From Toxoplasma gondii ME49 (Eukaryota; Apicomplexa; Conoidasida; Eucoccidiorida; Sarcocystidae), in assembly GCF_000006565.2 (NCBI RefSeq), contig NC_031478.1:6100212-6164211 (forward strand): DNA of 64,000 nt, in the 5' to 3' direction. The translations under genes and the position numbers were made by a program. The notes beneath the pieces were generated by a model. That model was not told the origin of the DNA. It did not search any database and saw only the letters and a list, made by a program, of their open reading frames with translations. Below are positions 38,618-50,397 of this stretch, piece by piece; within the stretch, counting starts at the first letter, position 1, and each line of letters opens with the position of its first letter.

Positions 38618-41600
38618 TTCTTCTTCTTCCTCTTCTTCTTCCTCCTCTTGTTCTTCTTCTGCTTGCTCTTCGTTTCCAGCTCTGTCTCCTTTCAGAGTGT
38701 CGCAGGGTGCGCCTGCTCCTCAGGGGATGTTTTCTTCTTTGGCGGTTGCGCGTCCGAGGCCAGGCCCCGTTTTGTCGCATGCATGCAGTCGCTCTGCGAG
38801 GGCAGAAGACGCGTTCCTCCCACCGTCTCGTCTCGCCTTCTCCGCGGCTCTCCCGTTTATCAACGGCCTCGCCCAAGTTCTTCAGTTCCTAGTCGATACG
38901 GCGACCTCGACGCTTGACGCCGGCGTCGACGGAGAGGAGCAAAGCAGAGGAGGTAAACTCGAGAACATCCCACAGTCGCAGCGCGGTCGCACGGCGAAAC
39001 GCTTTGTGGGTCGCATGTGCAGAGGAGAAGGACAGGGAACTTTTGTCTCAGCTCAGGTTTTACGCATTTTTGGCATTTTTGGCATAAACCAAAAAACGTC
39101 TGGCGAGGGATGCTTTGTCGCTCTCGTTGCCAGCGCGTCTGTCGAAAAGAGCGAGCGAGCGAAAGACAAAGTACCACAGCGGCAGACTCGGACTTTCGAA
39201 CGTCCGCGGTTAGTGCCCCAGGCGGAGTGCGGCTGCGGGGAGAGCAAGTCGAGTCGCTACAATTCAGTTTTCCCTCGTTTCTCCGCGCGAATGCATCAAA
39301 TAGTTCACGCAAAAAAAAACGCGAAAACAAAAGCATTTTTTTTCGCGACTTCTTGTCTCTTTCCTTCACTCGCACAACGCTCGGTGCCCAGGCGATGCAG
39401 AAATAGATGTAGACGTCTCAGTCTCAAGCCTGTCGACTCAGACTCTTTCCTTGACTCTCGAAATCACATGCATTCGCATGCATGCACAGACTTGTGCATT
39501 TATATGCGAGGTGTCAATGCATGCGCGTCTATGCAATATATGCAGCATCTTCATTCCTCAACATGCGTTCGAGTGAATGCCGATACACGAATATGCACTG
39601 GTGAAGCTGTAAATGTATGCATTTACATACACACATCTTTGATTCGGAGTAACGGCAGAAGCACCCATCCAGAGAGACCGTTAAAGATATAAACAGATAA
39701 GTTTGCCGCTGTTTTCACTCGTTACGAATCGCCACTCCGAAGTATATATATATATATATATATACACTTGTCTACGGATAGAGCGATATATATATGTATA
39801 TATATATATATATATACACTTGTCTACGGATAGAGCGATATATATATATATATATACACTTGTCTACGGATAGAACGATATATATATATATATATATACA
39901 TTTGTGTGTGTGAAATATTTGTATATATGTGTATGTGTACACAGATGTAGGATGCATGTGCATGTGAGAGGATGTGTGTCTGATGGTTAGGCGCGCTGCT
40001 ACCTTTCTTCGATTTGTTTGCGTGGAGCGCTGCGCCGGACTCTGGCGGCAGCGGCTGTCGCCAGGTGGAGGCGAAGCTGGCGCATGTAACTGCGTTGCTC
40101 CCGACAATCGTCGTTGCCTGCGTCACGGCTGTTTCGGCGACGCTTCCGCGGTCTTCGTGGAGAGCTGCGAGAAGCAGACTACGAGCGAAGGCCGCGCGCG
40201 ACAGAGGACGCAGGCCGAGGCGGGAGGAGCGAACGAGCAGAGAAGACAGAGAAGAAAGACGCGACAGAAGCGAACGAGACCCCAACGCCCAAGTCGCCGA
40301 CCTGGACGCGAAACGAAACGAAGAAACCGTCCGGATGAGAGTCACAGCCATCGTCGACACTCTCTTCAAGGCGTGAGCCTCTCTTTGCATCGTCTTTCGG
40401 CATGACGCACCCCAAGCGAAATTAATGGCTCTGTATACAGAACAAAAGAAGAAACATATATATATCTATATATATATAGATATATATAGATATACATGTA
40501 CATTCATATTCATGTATATATATATATATATCTATAGAGATGGATAGATGGATAGAGAGTGTGGTGCCGCGCATGTATACGATATATCTATTGATATGTG
40601 CATGCCTGTGCATGTTTCGCGCTCTGGATTCTGCATTTGTTTCTCCAGGTTTCCGCGGCATTTCGTCCAGAGTTGCCTGGCTGTCTGGGCGTTGGGTCTG
40701 AACGAGGAGGGGGACAAGTTGTCGGCGCTCCTCTTCATTCTCAAGCAGTGCTCTGCCACAATGCTGACGTGAGCAAAAGAAGTCGTCGCGACAGAGAGCG
40801 ACACCAAGTTCACTCTCCCGTCGAACGCGGAAAGAACCTCATTGTCGTCGGCGTTTGCTTGATTTCTCTTGTGTCTTTCACAGGGATTCCTTCATTTCTT
40901 TTCCTCCTTGTCATGCATTTCCTGTACGAATGCGTTACTATGCGCCCATCGCATGTCTCTCCCCTCTCCCCTTCACCACTTGTCCTGCTTCTGTCTCTTT
41001 TGTTGTGCACGACGTCGTTGCATTGTTTTTTGGCTACTTCTTCAACGCGTTCTCTCTCTCGTCTTCCGCTTCGATGTTACCTGCTTCTTCGTCGTCTGCC
41101 GCCCTCGTGCTCCTCTGATCTCCTCTGATCTGTCGGAGAGAAACTTGTACACGCGCCTCCTTTCTTCCCCTTCCTCTCCCTCTCTTTCTTCTTCTCTTCC
41201 TGTCTCGTTTTTTCTCCCTTTTGTCGCTGCTTCTGTTTCTTCTCTTTCCTTCGCCCGCGTCTCTCTCATCACTTCCGGTCTCTCCCCGTCTCCGAAGTGC
41301 TTTTGTCGCCTATCTCTCGCTCTCTCTCTCTTTTCGGTGTGTCAGGGCGCTGCTCCCTCCACTGATTTCCGTCTTCAAGGAATCTCTGCGCGGCGCTTCT
41401 CTCGGCTCCTCGCCTGCGCTCCCGGCGCCCCACCGACCGTCGGGGTCTCCTGTCTCCGCATTGGGCTCTTCGGGCGCGCTGGGCGCTTCGGGTGCGTTGG
41501 GAGGCGCGGGCATCCCGCGTTTGCTCTACGTGTCTCCGGCGTTTTCTTCCGCGTCCTTTGCGTCGTCTTTTGCGTCTTCCTTTCTGGCGCCGCCGTTCGC

Positions 41601-44600
41601 AAATGTGCATCTGACAAGGCAGCGCGAGGCCGTCTTTCTCCACTTTCTGTACACCCTCGTCGTCGCGCGGCACCCACCCCCGTACGTCCAAAGTTCGCTC
41701 ACGGCGATCGTCTCCTTCTCAGATGCCAGACGGAGCAGTCTCCTGTCGTCCGACGCGTTCGCCGCCTCCGCCTCGAAGGTTCTAAGTCTCAAAACACTCT
41801 CGGCGGGGAACTCGGCTGTACATACACCCCGACGCTGGGGCGCCCAGGCCAGCGGGGGGCCTTCCTCCACTCGCGGCGGGAAGCACCGCGAAGTGCAAGG
41901 CGAGGAGCGACGCGAGGAGCGACGCGACGCGAGTTCGGCTTTTGCGTTGTCGACTGGATCTGCCGTCTCTGGAGTGTCTCTGCCGATCTTCGAGGCGAAG
42001 GACTTCCATGTTCTCCCGCATGCAGACGACGTCGAGGTGACATGGCAACACCTTCTTCAGCTCGTCTCCGTCTTCGTTGCTCAGCCCCGACAGCCGGTCT
42101 CTGTCTTGTGGTTCATTGCGCTGCTCCTGGCTTTCGACCGCGTGAAGGCCGCGAAAGAAGCATCCATTGCCTCAAAGAAAACACGGAAAGATCTGCAGGA
42201 CCTTTTCAAACTCTGCATTTTCATCGCCGCAAGACAGTTCGGTTCTCGCGTCGCTTCGGCTGCCAGTGGAAGCGCCTTCGACGTCCTCGCCCCTCTGCCT
42301 CCGCCAGCGGACCTCATCAATCAAGCTCTCTCCCTCACGTCGTCTTCTGTGTCCTCTGCGTCGCGTTTCGCTGGAGGGTCTGGGAGTGCCGGCGATGGCG
42401 AGAAAGACGGCGGAGACAGGGAAGTGGAGCGTCTGCAGCGTGAGCAGCTGAAGAGTTTGCGAGCGCGGCCTTCTCTCGCCTCTCCGCCCTGCCTCATGGC
42501 CATCAACAAAGTCCTCATTGAGAGACAACTCGCGTCCGCTCTCGTCCCCACAGACGCCGTCGAAATCGCGGCGCACTACGCTCTCGCCGTCATCGTCATG
42601 TTTTGCGTCGAGGTGAGAGAAAAGAAGAGCGGGGAGAAGGAGAAGAAGAGAAAGAAGAAACCGACCGAAAAAAAGGAGACGAGAAAGAAGGAGACCAGGG
42701 AGAACGAAGGAAAAGTGGGGAGAAGACCTAGAAGGGGAAGAACGTTTTTAGAGAATTGAACCGCTGGAGACAGAGAGATTCCGGAGATCCAGAGAGAAAG
42801 AGGAACTAGATGATGGTTCGCTGTCGCTTGCAGGGCCGTACGCTTTGAATGTCTTCGAGCGGAGTGATATGTTTTTTCTGCTTCCTGGACCCTTGAAAAA
42901 AGTCTCTTCGGAAACGGAGATCGTTTTTGAGTTTACTGGAAAGACGACGTGATTGCATCTTTCCAGGTTTGATTTCTTGTCTTGCATCTTTCCAGGTTTG
43001 ATTTCTTGTCTTTCCAGATGCCAGTGTGTCTTTTTTCAGATTGGGGAGATAAATCGACGAAGTCCGTTGACGGCGCTTTTCCTCCAAGTTCTCTGCGACG
43101 ACTTCCCAACCTACGTCCTCCCGGCGCTGCACAATCAGTCTCCGCAAGTGAGGAGCAAACGCGCCACCGAAACAGCGCTCAGCCTGCAAGGGGAGTGCAG
43201 AGAAGAAGGCCAGTGACGCAGAAAGAGATGCGCGCAGGGGACTGAGAGGTCGGGAGAAGAGCAGGCTGTGTGGTGACTGCGTCACAGAGCGTCTGAGCCG
43301 TTTGTCTTCCTCGGAGAGAATGCGACATGTTTTGCGTGTCTGTTTCTCAGGCCTTTTCGTACCGGTATCTGATTCTCTGCGTCCTGCGTTACTTTCCGAC
43401 GCGTCTCTTTCCCTCCGCGATTCCGATGATGAAGAAGGCGCTCGTGGAGAACCTCCCGCTTGCCTCATTCTTCTCAATGGACAGAAGAACTCTCCGATGC
43501 TGGGCTCAAGTCGGCGCGAGAGTGCTAAGTGGCGACGCGCAAAAGATCGAGGTTCTTCTTCCCTCGCCGCATGCAGGCGTAAGCCGAATTTACAGAAAGG
43601 AAATCTGCGAGGAAGGGAGACCTCTCCTCACGTTCACAGATACCCCCAAGGTCCTGTCTTCTCAACCACGCCTCCTACGTCGACTCACATAGAAAATAAC
43701 ATATATATATATGTATATATATATATATATGTATGTATATATATATATATGCATGTATTCGTCTCTTGCATGTATTAATGCATATTATCTGTCTGTGGAC
43801 ACACCCACCCCTGAACATGTAACTCCATCTAGAGTGAATGGACAGCGTCTGCAGAGGTCGACGGCTTCTACGCCTCGAAGCGGCGTTCCGGCGTTTTCGG
43901 TCTTCTGCCGTTTTCTTGAAGAGGCGTGTGTAGAGTGGTTTACCTGCGTTGCGTGCAGTTTGCGCGTTTCCTTGTTTCCATTTGCAGGTCTTTTCCTCCA
44001 GGGAGAGCGACTTGTGTCAGCGTATGCGCTACCTGAAGAGACTTGCCTTTCTGCTTCTCTGCAGTGGAAAGGATACTTTTCATCCGCAGCTGGCCTTCAT
44101 CCTCGAAAAGCTCACAGAAACTCTGAAACTCAGTGCCAGCAACCAGGCCCCAGCCCTCACAGAGCAGGTACCGCGCGTTCTCCAAAAGCGACATTTCTTC
44201 AATGCATGTGCCTGGTTTTCCTTTCCTTTTCTGGTTCCGCTGCGCTCCAGAGTGGCAGCACCCGACCGAGCGCAGGGGCGTTGTTCTGTGCGAAATCGAC
44301 TTCGCCTTCTTTTCTCGCTTTCGGCGATCTCTTCTTGTTCTCGACCACAAAGGCGTTCTCTAGCGCGAGGCAGTCGCATACCTTGCCTCACTCGATGGGC
44401 CGCGACCGCCCTCACACATTCCTTCGCGGATTCCACGCTCGCTCAACAAGACTTTGTGCTGAAGTTTCGAATCGTCGGCGCTGGCTGACGGTGTTTCTTT
44501 CTCACGAGCTCAGGGCCTCCACGGCCGAGCAGGAGACATGTTGTACCGTTTGTCTCCGCTGCTTCCGCGTTTGGGGATTCCTCGTGCTTGGCTTGTGCAT

Positions 44601-47220
44601 TTGTGGCGATAATAACCGGCCAAATTTTCAGAGATGTTTCACACAGGGTCCTTCCAACAGAACGCTGACAAAGTTGTCAATGTTGCCCCGCGCCTCTCGC
44701 CTCGGGTTCCCTAGGTCTGTTGAGTCGATCGTGAATGATTAGGTTTCTGGAGTTCACTCGTTCGCGTTTCCTCGTCTTCTCGTCGGAGGACTCTCGTAGC
44801 TGATCGTTGCCTCGTCCGGACGAACCGGATAGCCCACTCGTTGTGTCAGGTTTTTTCCAGGCACTTGCCATGGAACATATCGCGTCCTTCTTTTGATCTC
44901 CCCGTTTCCCCGTGACACAACTGCGCTCTTATATCTTGCGAGACAGCTGCTCACTCCTTTCTCTACGCCTCTCCTCTCCGTTCTCTCTTTCTCCGCGGCC
45001 GTTTCGGTTTCTCAGTCTCGCGCGAGGGGCGTCGTTTCCTGTCGCCTTGGTTCACTTTCTCGACGTCTCGGACTGTTCTCGCTTCCTTCCTCTTTTCAGG
45101 TCTTTCTCTGCATTCGAGTCCTTCTTCTCCGTCTCTCTGCGTCGGCGCTGACGCCTGTGTGGCCAATCCTGCTGACAGAACTCATCAAAGTCTTCTCTTC
45201 TGCCTCTGTCCCCGCTGTCTCCGCTGGCGCTCCATCGTCTCCGCTGGCCTCCGCTTCGCCATCTTCTCCACCCTCTGGCGGTACGTCACAGCCGACGCAG
45301 GCGGCGGCTGCAACGCCTGCGGGAGGAGCTTCGGTCTCTTTGTCTCTGCTGCTCGCGGCTCTGAAAGTCGTCGACGTCGCTGCTCTCCTCGACCTGCCGG
45401 AGTTCCATCTTTATCAGTGGATGTTTGTCGAGGAAGCGTTGATTGTCCACGCCGCCGGGTCGCCGAAAAAGGACAGGACAGCGGCGGAACGCGCTGAGAG
45501 CCGCTCGACTCAGTTCGCGCCTGTCTCTTCCTCAGAAGGAAGTAACCGACACACAGAGGCCGCGGCAGAGAGAGTGCAAGACGGAACGAGCGAAAAAGAA
45601 GGAACAAACGTCGAGGACGAAGGAAAGGAAGTCGAGCGAGAGAGAGGAGAGAGAGAAGAGAGAGGAGAGAGAGAAGAGGAAGATAGTGCGCCGAACGGAG
45701 ACCGAGGCGGAGAGAGAGAGGAGGCGGGAGGAAACGCGGCGGGAGCAGAGAAGAAGGAACGCGGCTTTCGCGAGGAAGGAGACGGAGAGCGACCCTCTTT
45801 GGCTGTTGCATCAGAAGAGAAGCAAGGCGTTTCTGCAGTTCCGAAGCCGGAGAAAAACGCGACAGGCATGGATTGCCCCGAACTTTCGCCGACGCCGACA
45901 GAAGACGACGGTGAACAGTCGATGATGTTCATTCCGTTCGGCGCTCTCCTTGCTCAGTGGAGTGACGGCGAGTCTGGACTCTCTGCGAAACGTCCTTCCT
46001 CCTTGAGTTCTCGTCGGACGCGACAGACGCCCGCAGCAGAGTCGGGAGACGCGAGCACCCCACAAGTTCCAAGAGGCGCGCCGGAGTCGCCCCGCGAGCC
46101 GCGGATACAGGAGACAGCGGAGACCGGGCCTGAGGAGCATGGGCGAGGAGGAGACAGGTTGTGGGGTTCACACGCGAGACGAGCAACGGCACGCCGGTCT
46201 CCGAGTCTAAGTCGCGAAAGAGAGAACGCGGGGGAACAAGCGACAGCGGGAACGGAGAGAAGAGAGAACGAGCGAGAGCAGGAGAAACAGAGAGCGCACC
46301 GCATGCACACAGGAGGGCCTTTGGTGAACCTCAGACGAGTGGAGACTCCTCAGCAACTGGCACAAGCAGCAGGAGCTGTAAATGCAGCCTCTGTTGCCGG
46401 CGCGTTGCTTCGCACCAAGTTCGACGAAGGACTCGTTGAAAGGTGAGAGACGGGAGAAATGTTGAAGAGGAGAGAACGCGTTTCTGTCCATGTGAAGATG
46501 GATTGAGCTTTGCATCAGAATCGTGCTGAGTGCAAGGCTTTGAGGGAGTTTTGAATCGCCCATATTTCGTTTTAATTGAGCAAATATCTTGCGGAGTTTG
46601 GCGTCTGTGATGTGCGTCTGAAACGACGCGGTTTCAACCGAGGTGGACTCTCGAAGTCAAGTCCGAGAAACGGTAGGTCTTTCCTGTGGCCAACGTTCAG
46701 AGCTCGACCCAGGCTCTTGTTCATGTCGGAAGCAACAAGACAAATTATTCGCCGTTTCTCCAGGAGGCGAAGCGATTGCACTCTTCTTCACACCGAGCCT
46801 CGGGGACTGAGGCAGGTGTCTCGGCAGTTGTGTGTACACCGCGACTTCAAGGCTTCTTTGGAGTTCTGGCGCGCACTGTCTTTCTCTCCCTATTCATCAC
46901 CGGGAAGCGCGCAGGGGCGCCGACTCGCGCCTTATCCTCGGAGGTTGTCTGATCTTGTAAAACAGTGAAACGCGAGCCTTTTTTCTGTCGTTTCTCCGCT
47001 GCAAGCCGCGAAATGAAGCAAGCGAGGCCTTTGTGTTTGTGTGTGTCTCAGATCGATTGAAAACGATCTGCTGGAAGTTCCGGACGGCATGCTCGACCTC
47101 TGGGCGGACATCGGCTGCCCGAAACTTCTCGCGCATTTGTGGGACCTTTACACGTGTGGTTTCGACATTTTTGTGCCTTCGCAGTTTCCGCCGCATGCAG
47201 GCCCTGGAGGCGGAGCTTGA
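25891..47220 (+). CDS. DOP1: DOP1/Dopey family trafficking protein
   Basis: DOP1 works with the Mon2 scaffold on Golgi and endosome membranes in recycling and organelle positioning. Twenty-five exons, all in phase, give about 3127 residues (human DOPEY1 2465): 25891-26524, 27576-27820, 28291-28449, 28933-29067, 29784-29965, 30400-30977, 31458-32068, 32472-32868, 33162-33217, 33584-33715, 33948-34138, 34287-34990, 35390-35919, 36205-36417, 36985-37050, 37732-37973, 38414-38952, 39991-40372, 40649-40768, 41346-42612, 43040-43147, 43351-43551, 43988-44167, 45100-46442, 47052-47220. The N-terminal domain shows [35 protein letters not shown] and YYLPLG. The middle shows [13 protein letters not shown]. 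The C-terminus shows [31 protein letters not shown] and [14 protein letters not shown]. Exons are swollen by Ser, Ala/Ser and Glu/Arg runs. ATG 25891 is the first in frame. The donors of exons 14 and 22 are weak (GTTCGT, GTTCTT), and small exons could be missing near 37.1-37.7 kb. Confidence 0.94.
26771..26803. repeat. Three 11-bp direct repeats in DOP1 intron 1
   Basis: CGTTCTCAACG occurs three times in succession, the third copy followed by a diverged continuation. Confidence 0.9.
28565..28680. repeat. TA/TATGTA microsatellite in DOP1 intron 3
   Basis: TATATA, TACATA and TATGTA units fill most of this stretch between DOP1 exons 3 and 4. Confidence 0.9.
29140..29355. repeat. Compound TA array with a ~53-bp higher-order unit in DOP1 intron 4
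   Basis: A unit beginning ACATAAATACATAAATACAT and containing ATCGGTATC starts at 29189, 29241 and 29295, separated by TA runs. The first two copies share a further CCATATTTATA end; the third is changed there. Confidence 0.95.
29663..29748. repeat. CAAACATG/CAAACAAG array in DOP1 intron 4
   Basis: Octamer units CAAACATG and CAAACAAG alternate for about 86 bases and end 36 bases before the start of exon 5. Confidence 0.9.
30541..30645 (+). repeat. Coding TGCTTC repeat (Ser/Ala run) in DOP1 exon 6
   Basis: TCTGCT/TCGTCTGCT hexamer-type units encode SSAS repeats in the reading frame that also carries the conserved [11 protein letters not shown] segment upstream. Confidence 0.9.
34166..34222. 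repeat. 21-bp tandem repeat in DOP1 intron 11
   Basis: GCGAGAGGAGACGAAAC plus a GCGA linker recurs with 21-base spacing, two full copies and a third partial one, directly after the exon 11 donor. Confidence 0.9.
36541..36760. repeat. TATC tetranucleotide array in DOP1 intron 14
   Basis: TATCTATC, TGTATC and TCTCTC units dominate this part of the intron between exons 14 and 15. TA runs follow near 36790-36825. Confidence 0.85.
38515..38675 (+). repeat. Coding TCT/TCC repeat (poly-Ser) in DOP1 exon 17
   Basis: About 160 bases of TCTTCC/TCTTCT encode an almost uninterrupted Ser run at roughly residues 1725-1780. The conserved [18 protein letters not shown] segment is just upstream and [17 protein letters not shown] downstream in the same frame. 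Confidence 0.93.
39743..39900. repeat. TA array with a repeated unique core in DOP1 intron 17
   Basis: ACACTTGTCTACGGATAGAG begins at 39764, 39816 and 39856 (the third copy ends AGAA), embedded in TA runs. The array ends about 90 bases before exon 18. Confidence 0.95.
40455..40550. repeat. TA/TAGA microsatellite in DOP1 intron 18
   Basis: TATATCTA, TAGATATA and TATATA units lie between exons 18 and 19. Confidence 0.85.
42953..43017. repeat. 29-bp tandem duplication with acceptor-like words in DOP1 intron 20
   Basis: Two perfect 29-base copies (42953-42981 and 42982-43010) each contain CTTTCCAG, and a third TTTCCAG follows at once. The acceptor used in my model, TTTTTTCAG before 43040, is only 22 bases further on. 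Confidence 0.93.
43698..43755. repeat. TATATG microsatellite in DOP1 intron 22
   Basis: TATATATATG and TATGTA units occupy this stretch downstream of exon 22. Confidence 0.85.
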
Positions 47221-50200
47221 ATGCGCATGCAGTTTGTGGTTTTTGTGGTTTTTCCTCGACTGCTCTGTGTTCGGCTGACGAACGTGAAGCGCTCTGCGTC
47301 CCTGTGTCTGGCTGTGTGGTGCTAGCAACGCATGAAGCCGGCCTCCGACGAGCTCTCCGGTTCGGTTTTTTCCAGACTCCCTTCAACAGTGAACAGCCAG
47401 AGTGAAGGGATCTGTGTTCGAGTGTTTCCACGAGAGTGCATGCACAAGAGGTGACTGTCTCACCCGAGAAAAAAGAGTTCGCTTGCGTCTTCTTCGCAAG
47501 CAAAGAGTCCGTTCTCTACGCAGTTGCCTGTGCACCTCGTCCACTGGCGCGAGTCTCAAGGCGCTCGTTTGTGTATGACGAAGGAAGCAGAAACGCTCAC
47601 AAAAACAATTGTTCAACGCGCCGACTGCGGTCCTTGCCGGGGTCTGTCACTCAGCGCGATATGTCGCGTCGATCTCTGGCGTCTTTTTTTCGAGCTCAAA
47701 CGTCGACCCACTGAGTAGAGCGCGGGGGAGACGCGGATTTTCGCAGTGGTGGGCCGCGCGAAGAGCCGCGAGCAGGACCATAAAGACTTGCGAAATTCCA
47801 ACCTGTCACAGCCTCGATGTTTCGCTTCTCTTTTTTCCGAGTCGCTCGCTGGAGCTGCGGGGTCTCGTTCGTTGGTGTTGCGAAGAACTCGGAAGGTGCG
47901 CGCCTGAGACATGGGACTCGGTCGAGAACGTATGAACTTCAACGAAACAGAAGCTGGAGAGAGAAAAGTGGAAAGAGAGACATTCCGTAACCGGTCTCTC
48001 TGGGTGTCTAACGGGTAGCGTCTTGACGAGGAAACTACGTTCGTTTGTCCGCTCGGGAGACTCTTCGTCTGTACAGAAAGGCGCCTTCGCGCGCCTCCTA
48101 TGCTGCGAGCTCACAGACCCCAATCACGGTCCGACCGGAGAGGAAACAGAGCATCTCGGGAAGAAAAGCATTCGAAATACGCAGAGTCTTAGAGAATGTT
48201 CCTTCTCGCTCTGAATGGGGCGCTCACACTCGCGAAAACGCATGGAAACGTTCGAGAGAACGGACGTCGATTGACAGACTCCGATTGTTTCCTGCTCCCT
48301 ATACACGTAAAGCAAAGGCCTGCGAAAAGTAGAAAATTTTTTTCATGTCGCAGCGACGCGGAACGCGCTCACTCGCGTCGAGTCATTGGTTCCACTAGGC
48401 ATCTCCGAATTAGCAAGAAAGGCTCGTTTTCAGCAAGACGTTTCGCGGCATCTAGAATGCAGAGAGCGTCCTGAGAGAGTGAATGAGAGTGTTCGGGCGT
48501 CTTGCCGCGGTCGAAAAGCAGCAGCGGTAGCGTGGAGTTTAAGGACGTCTTTTGTGCAGATACAGGTAAACGTTTTTCAGGTTTTCTTCGAGATTCTAGG
48601 CAAACGTTTTGAATTCCAGGACAGAGACAAAAAAACTCGAGGAGACAAGCACGATTCGACGACGCCCGGGAAGGCGCTGCGTCAGGCGACACCTTCGAGC
48701 GTCTTTGCTTGGAATTCTCGTTTTTTCAATGTTGCTTGATCACAAATAACGACGTGGAAGCCTCGGGTGTGAGTTTTCTACTTAATGAGTGGAACCGCAT
48801 GCGCTGACGTCGTCGGAGAAGGAAAGGTTGTTCCTTCGCTTTTTTGGAGAAGACAACACAGAAGAGGGGTTGGAACCCCGCGCCTTTCGAGCTGACTCAG
48901 GTCGCTTCTATGGTTGACATGTTTTCCTCCTCAAATCTTCGACATGCCTTTCTGTTCCATCGGTCATCTGTCTCCTTTCGTTAAACGGCAGAGAAAGAGA
49001 AGAAGAGAGGGCCTCCGCCGGTGTCCCTAAGCGCGATTCCTCTCACCAGTTGTACTGTTCCTCTCGAGGCTATGGAGTATGAATCCGCCTGAGACTGCTG
49101 AGGCTCTTCTCTGAAGCCTAAACGCCTCTGCAAAAAGAACAAATGCGTCGCAAAAAAGGTGATGGAAGCAGAGCGAGTCGAGAATTGACAGAACAGGAGA
49201 CTGGTGAAGAAACTCGCTGTCTTCTGCCCTGAAACTGCAGATGTTCCTAGACATATATACACACCTGGATCTGAGGGATTTACAGGCATACATACATGCA
49301 CATATCTGGGAAGATACATAGAAATATGAATTTATGGAGTACAGATGCAGGCAAATGGTGAAATGCAGATTTCAATCCAGAGAAGTGAATTCGTGACGAG
49401 AGTGGAGAAGTTGTGAGAAGTCCGAGACTGAGGACCAGCAGTTTCTCTAGCCAGGAGTTTAGTTGCTTGTCTTTCGCCACCCGAGATCCGAAAGGCCTCT
49501 GTTGAAATGCATTTTAAATCTTCTAGGGGACGAAGAAGATGTGCAAGTTGAAGACATGTCGAGATACGCAGACCAGCGAGAAAAAGAGGGCAGGGTGTGC
49601 ATGCGTTGTTGTCTCGTTTTTCTCCCCCTCTTTCCTCTTCGAGACAGCTTCTGTATTTCTTGCAGACGGTATTTTTCTTTTTCTTTCTTGCTCCTCTCAT
49701 GACTTTTCTTCTCCGCTTCGCGTCTCTCTTAGCTGCTGCGTCTGGCGCACATGCTGCTGACGGAGATTTTCTGCAGCGAAAGCATGCGTCGACAGAAACG
49801 CTTTTTTCCACTCTTCTTTCCGCTGAAGTTTTCTTTCTCGGTCTCGTCGCTTCTTCGAGAGTTCAGTCTCTTTCTCTCTTTCTCTCTTCCTCACGCTGGA
49901 GACTCTTCCCCTCTTTCCTGTTCCCGCCTCTTCAGCGCCCGATCAAAAAAGATGCGCGCGGCACATGCAGAGAGAGAGAGAGGCGATCGGAAACTCGGAC
50001 TTCTTTAAGGAGGAGACAAGAAGCCTAAGACTCCTTCCTCTCCTTCGTGTTCTCGCTCTCCCCTGCACAAAACCGCGTCATATCGTCTGCATGCTGTCGT
50101 CGCGCTGAGAGTTGCCTTCTGCAAAAAATACCTTGAAGTTTCTACGAAACGCGGGAGAGCCTGACGCCCGCGAGTCGTTCGATCTGAGAAGAACAAGTCT

Positions 50201-50397
50201 CGGCGTTTTGGGGCTCTCCTCGTCTGTTTGCTGCGTCTCAAAATGGTGGAAATGGAACTTTTCCAAATCGAAGCCTCTGGTGTCGGATTGCGGTGAAGAC
50301 GCTGTCCTCCCTACACTTCTCGCCTCTCCTTCCGAGCTTACTCGCCCTGCGGTGTTGCGTTTCGTTCTTTCTCTTCGTCTTTCGGAAGACAGACAAG
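47221..50397. other. Intergenic: DOP1 3' flank and TAF2 upstream region
   Basis: About 3.2 kb without a recognisable coding segment. The DOP1 stop is at 47218-47220 and the TAF2 ATG at 50398. The last few hundred bases before TAF2 are pyrimidine-rich, as expected for a coccidian 5' UTR or leader. I saw no tandem array. Confidence 0.6.
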
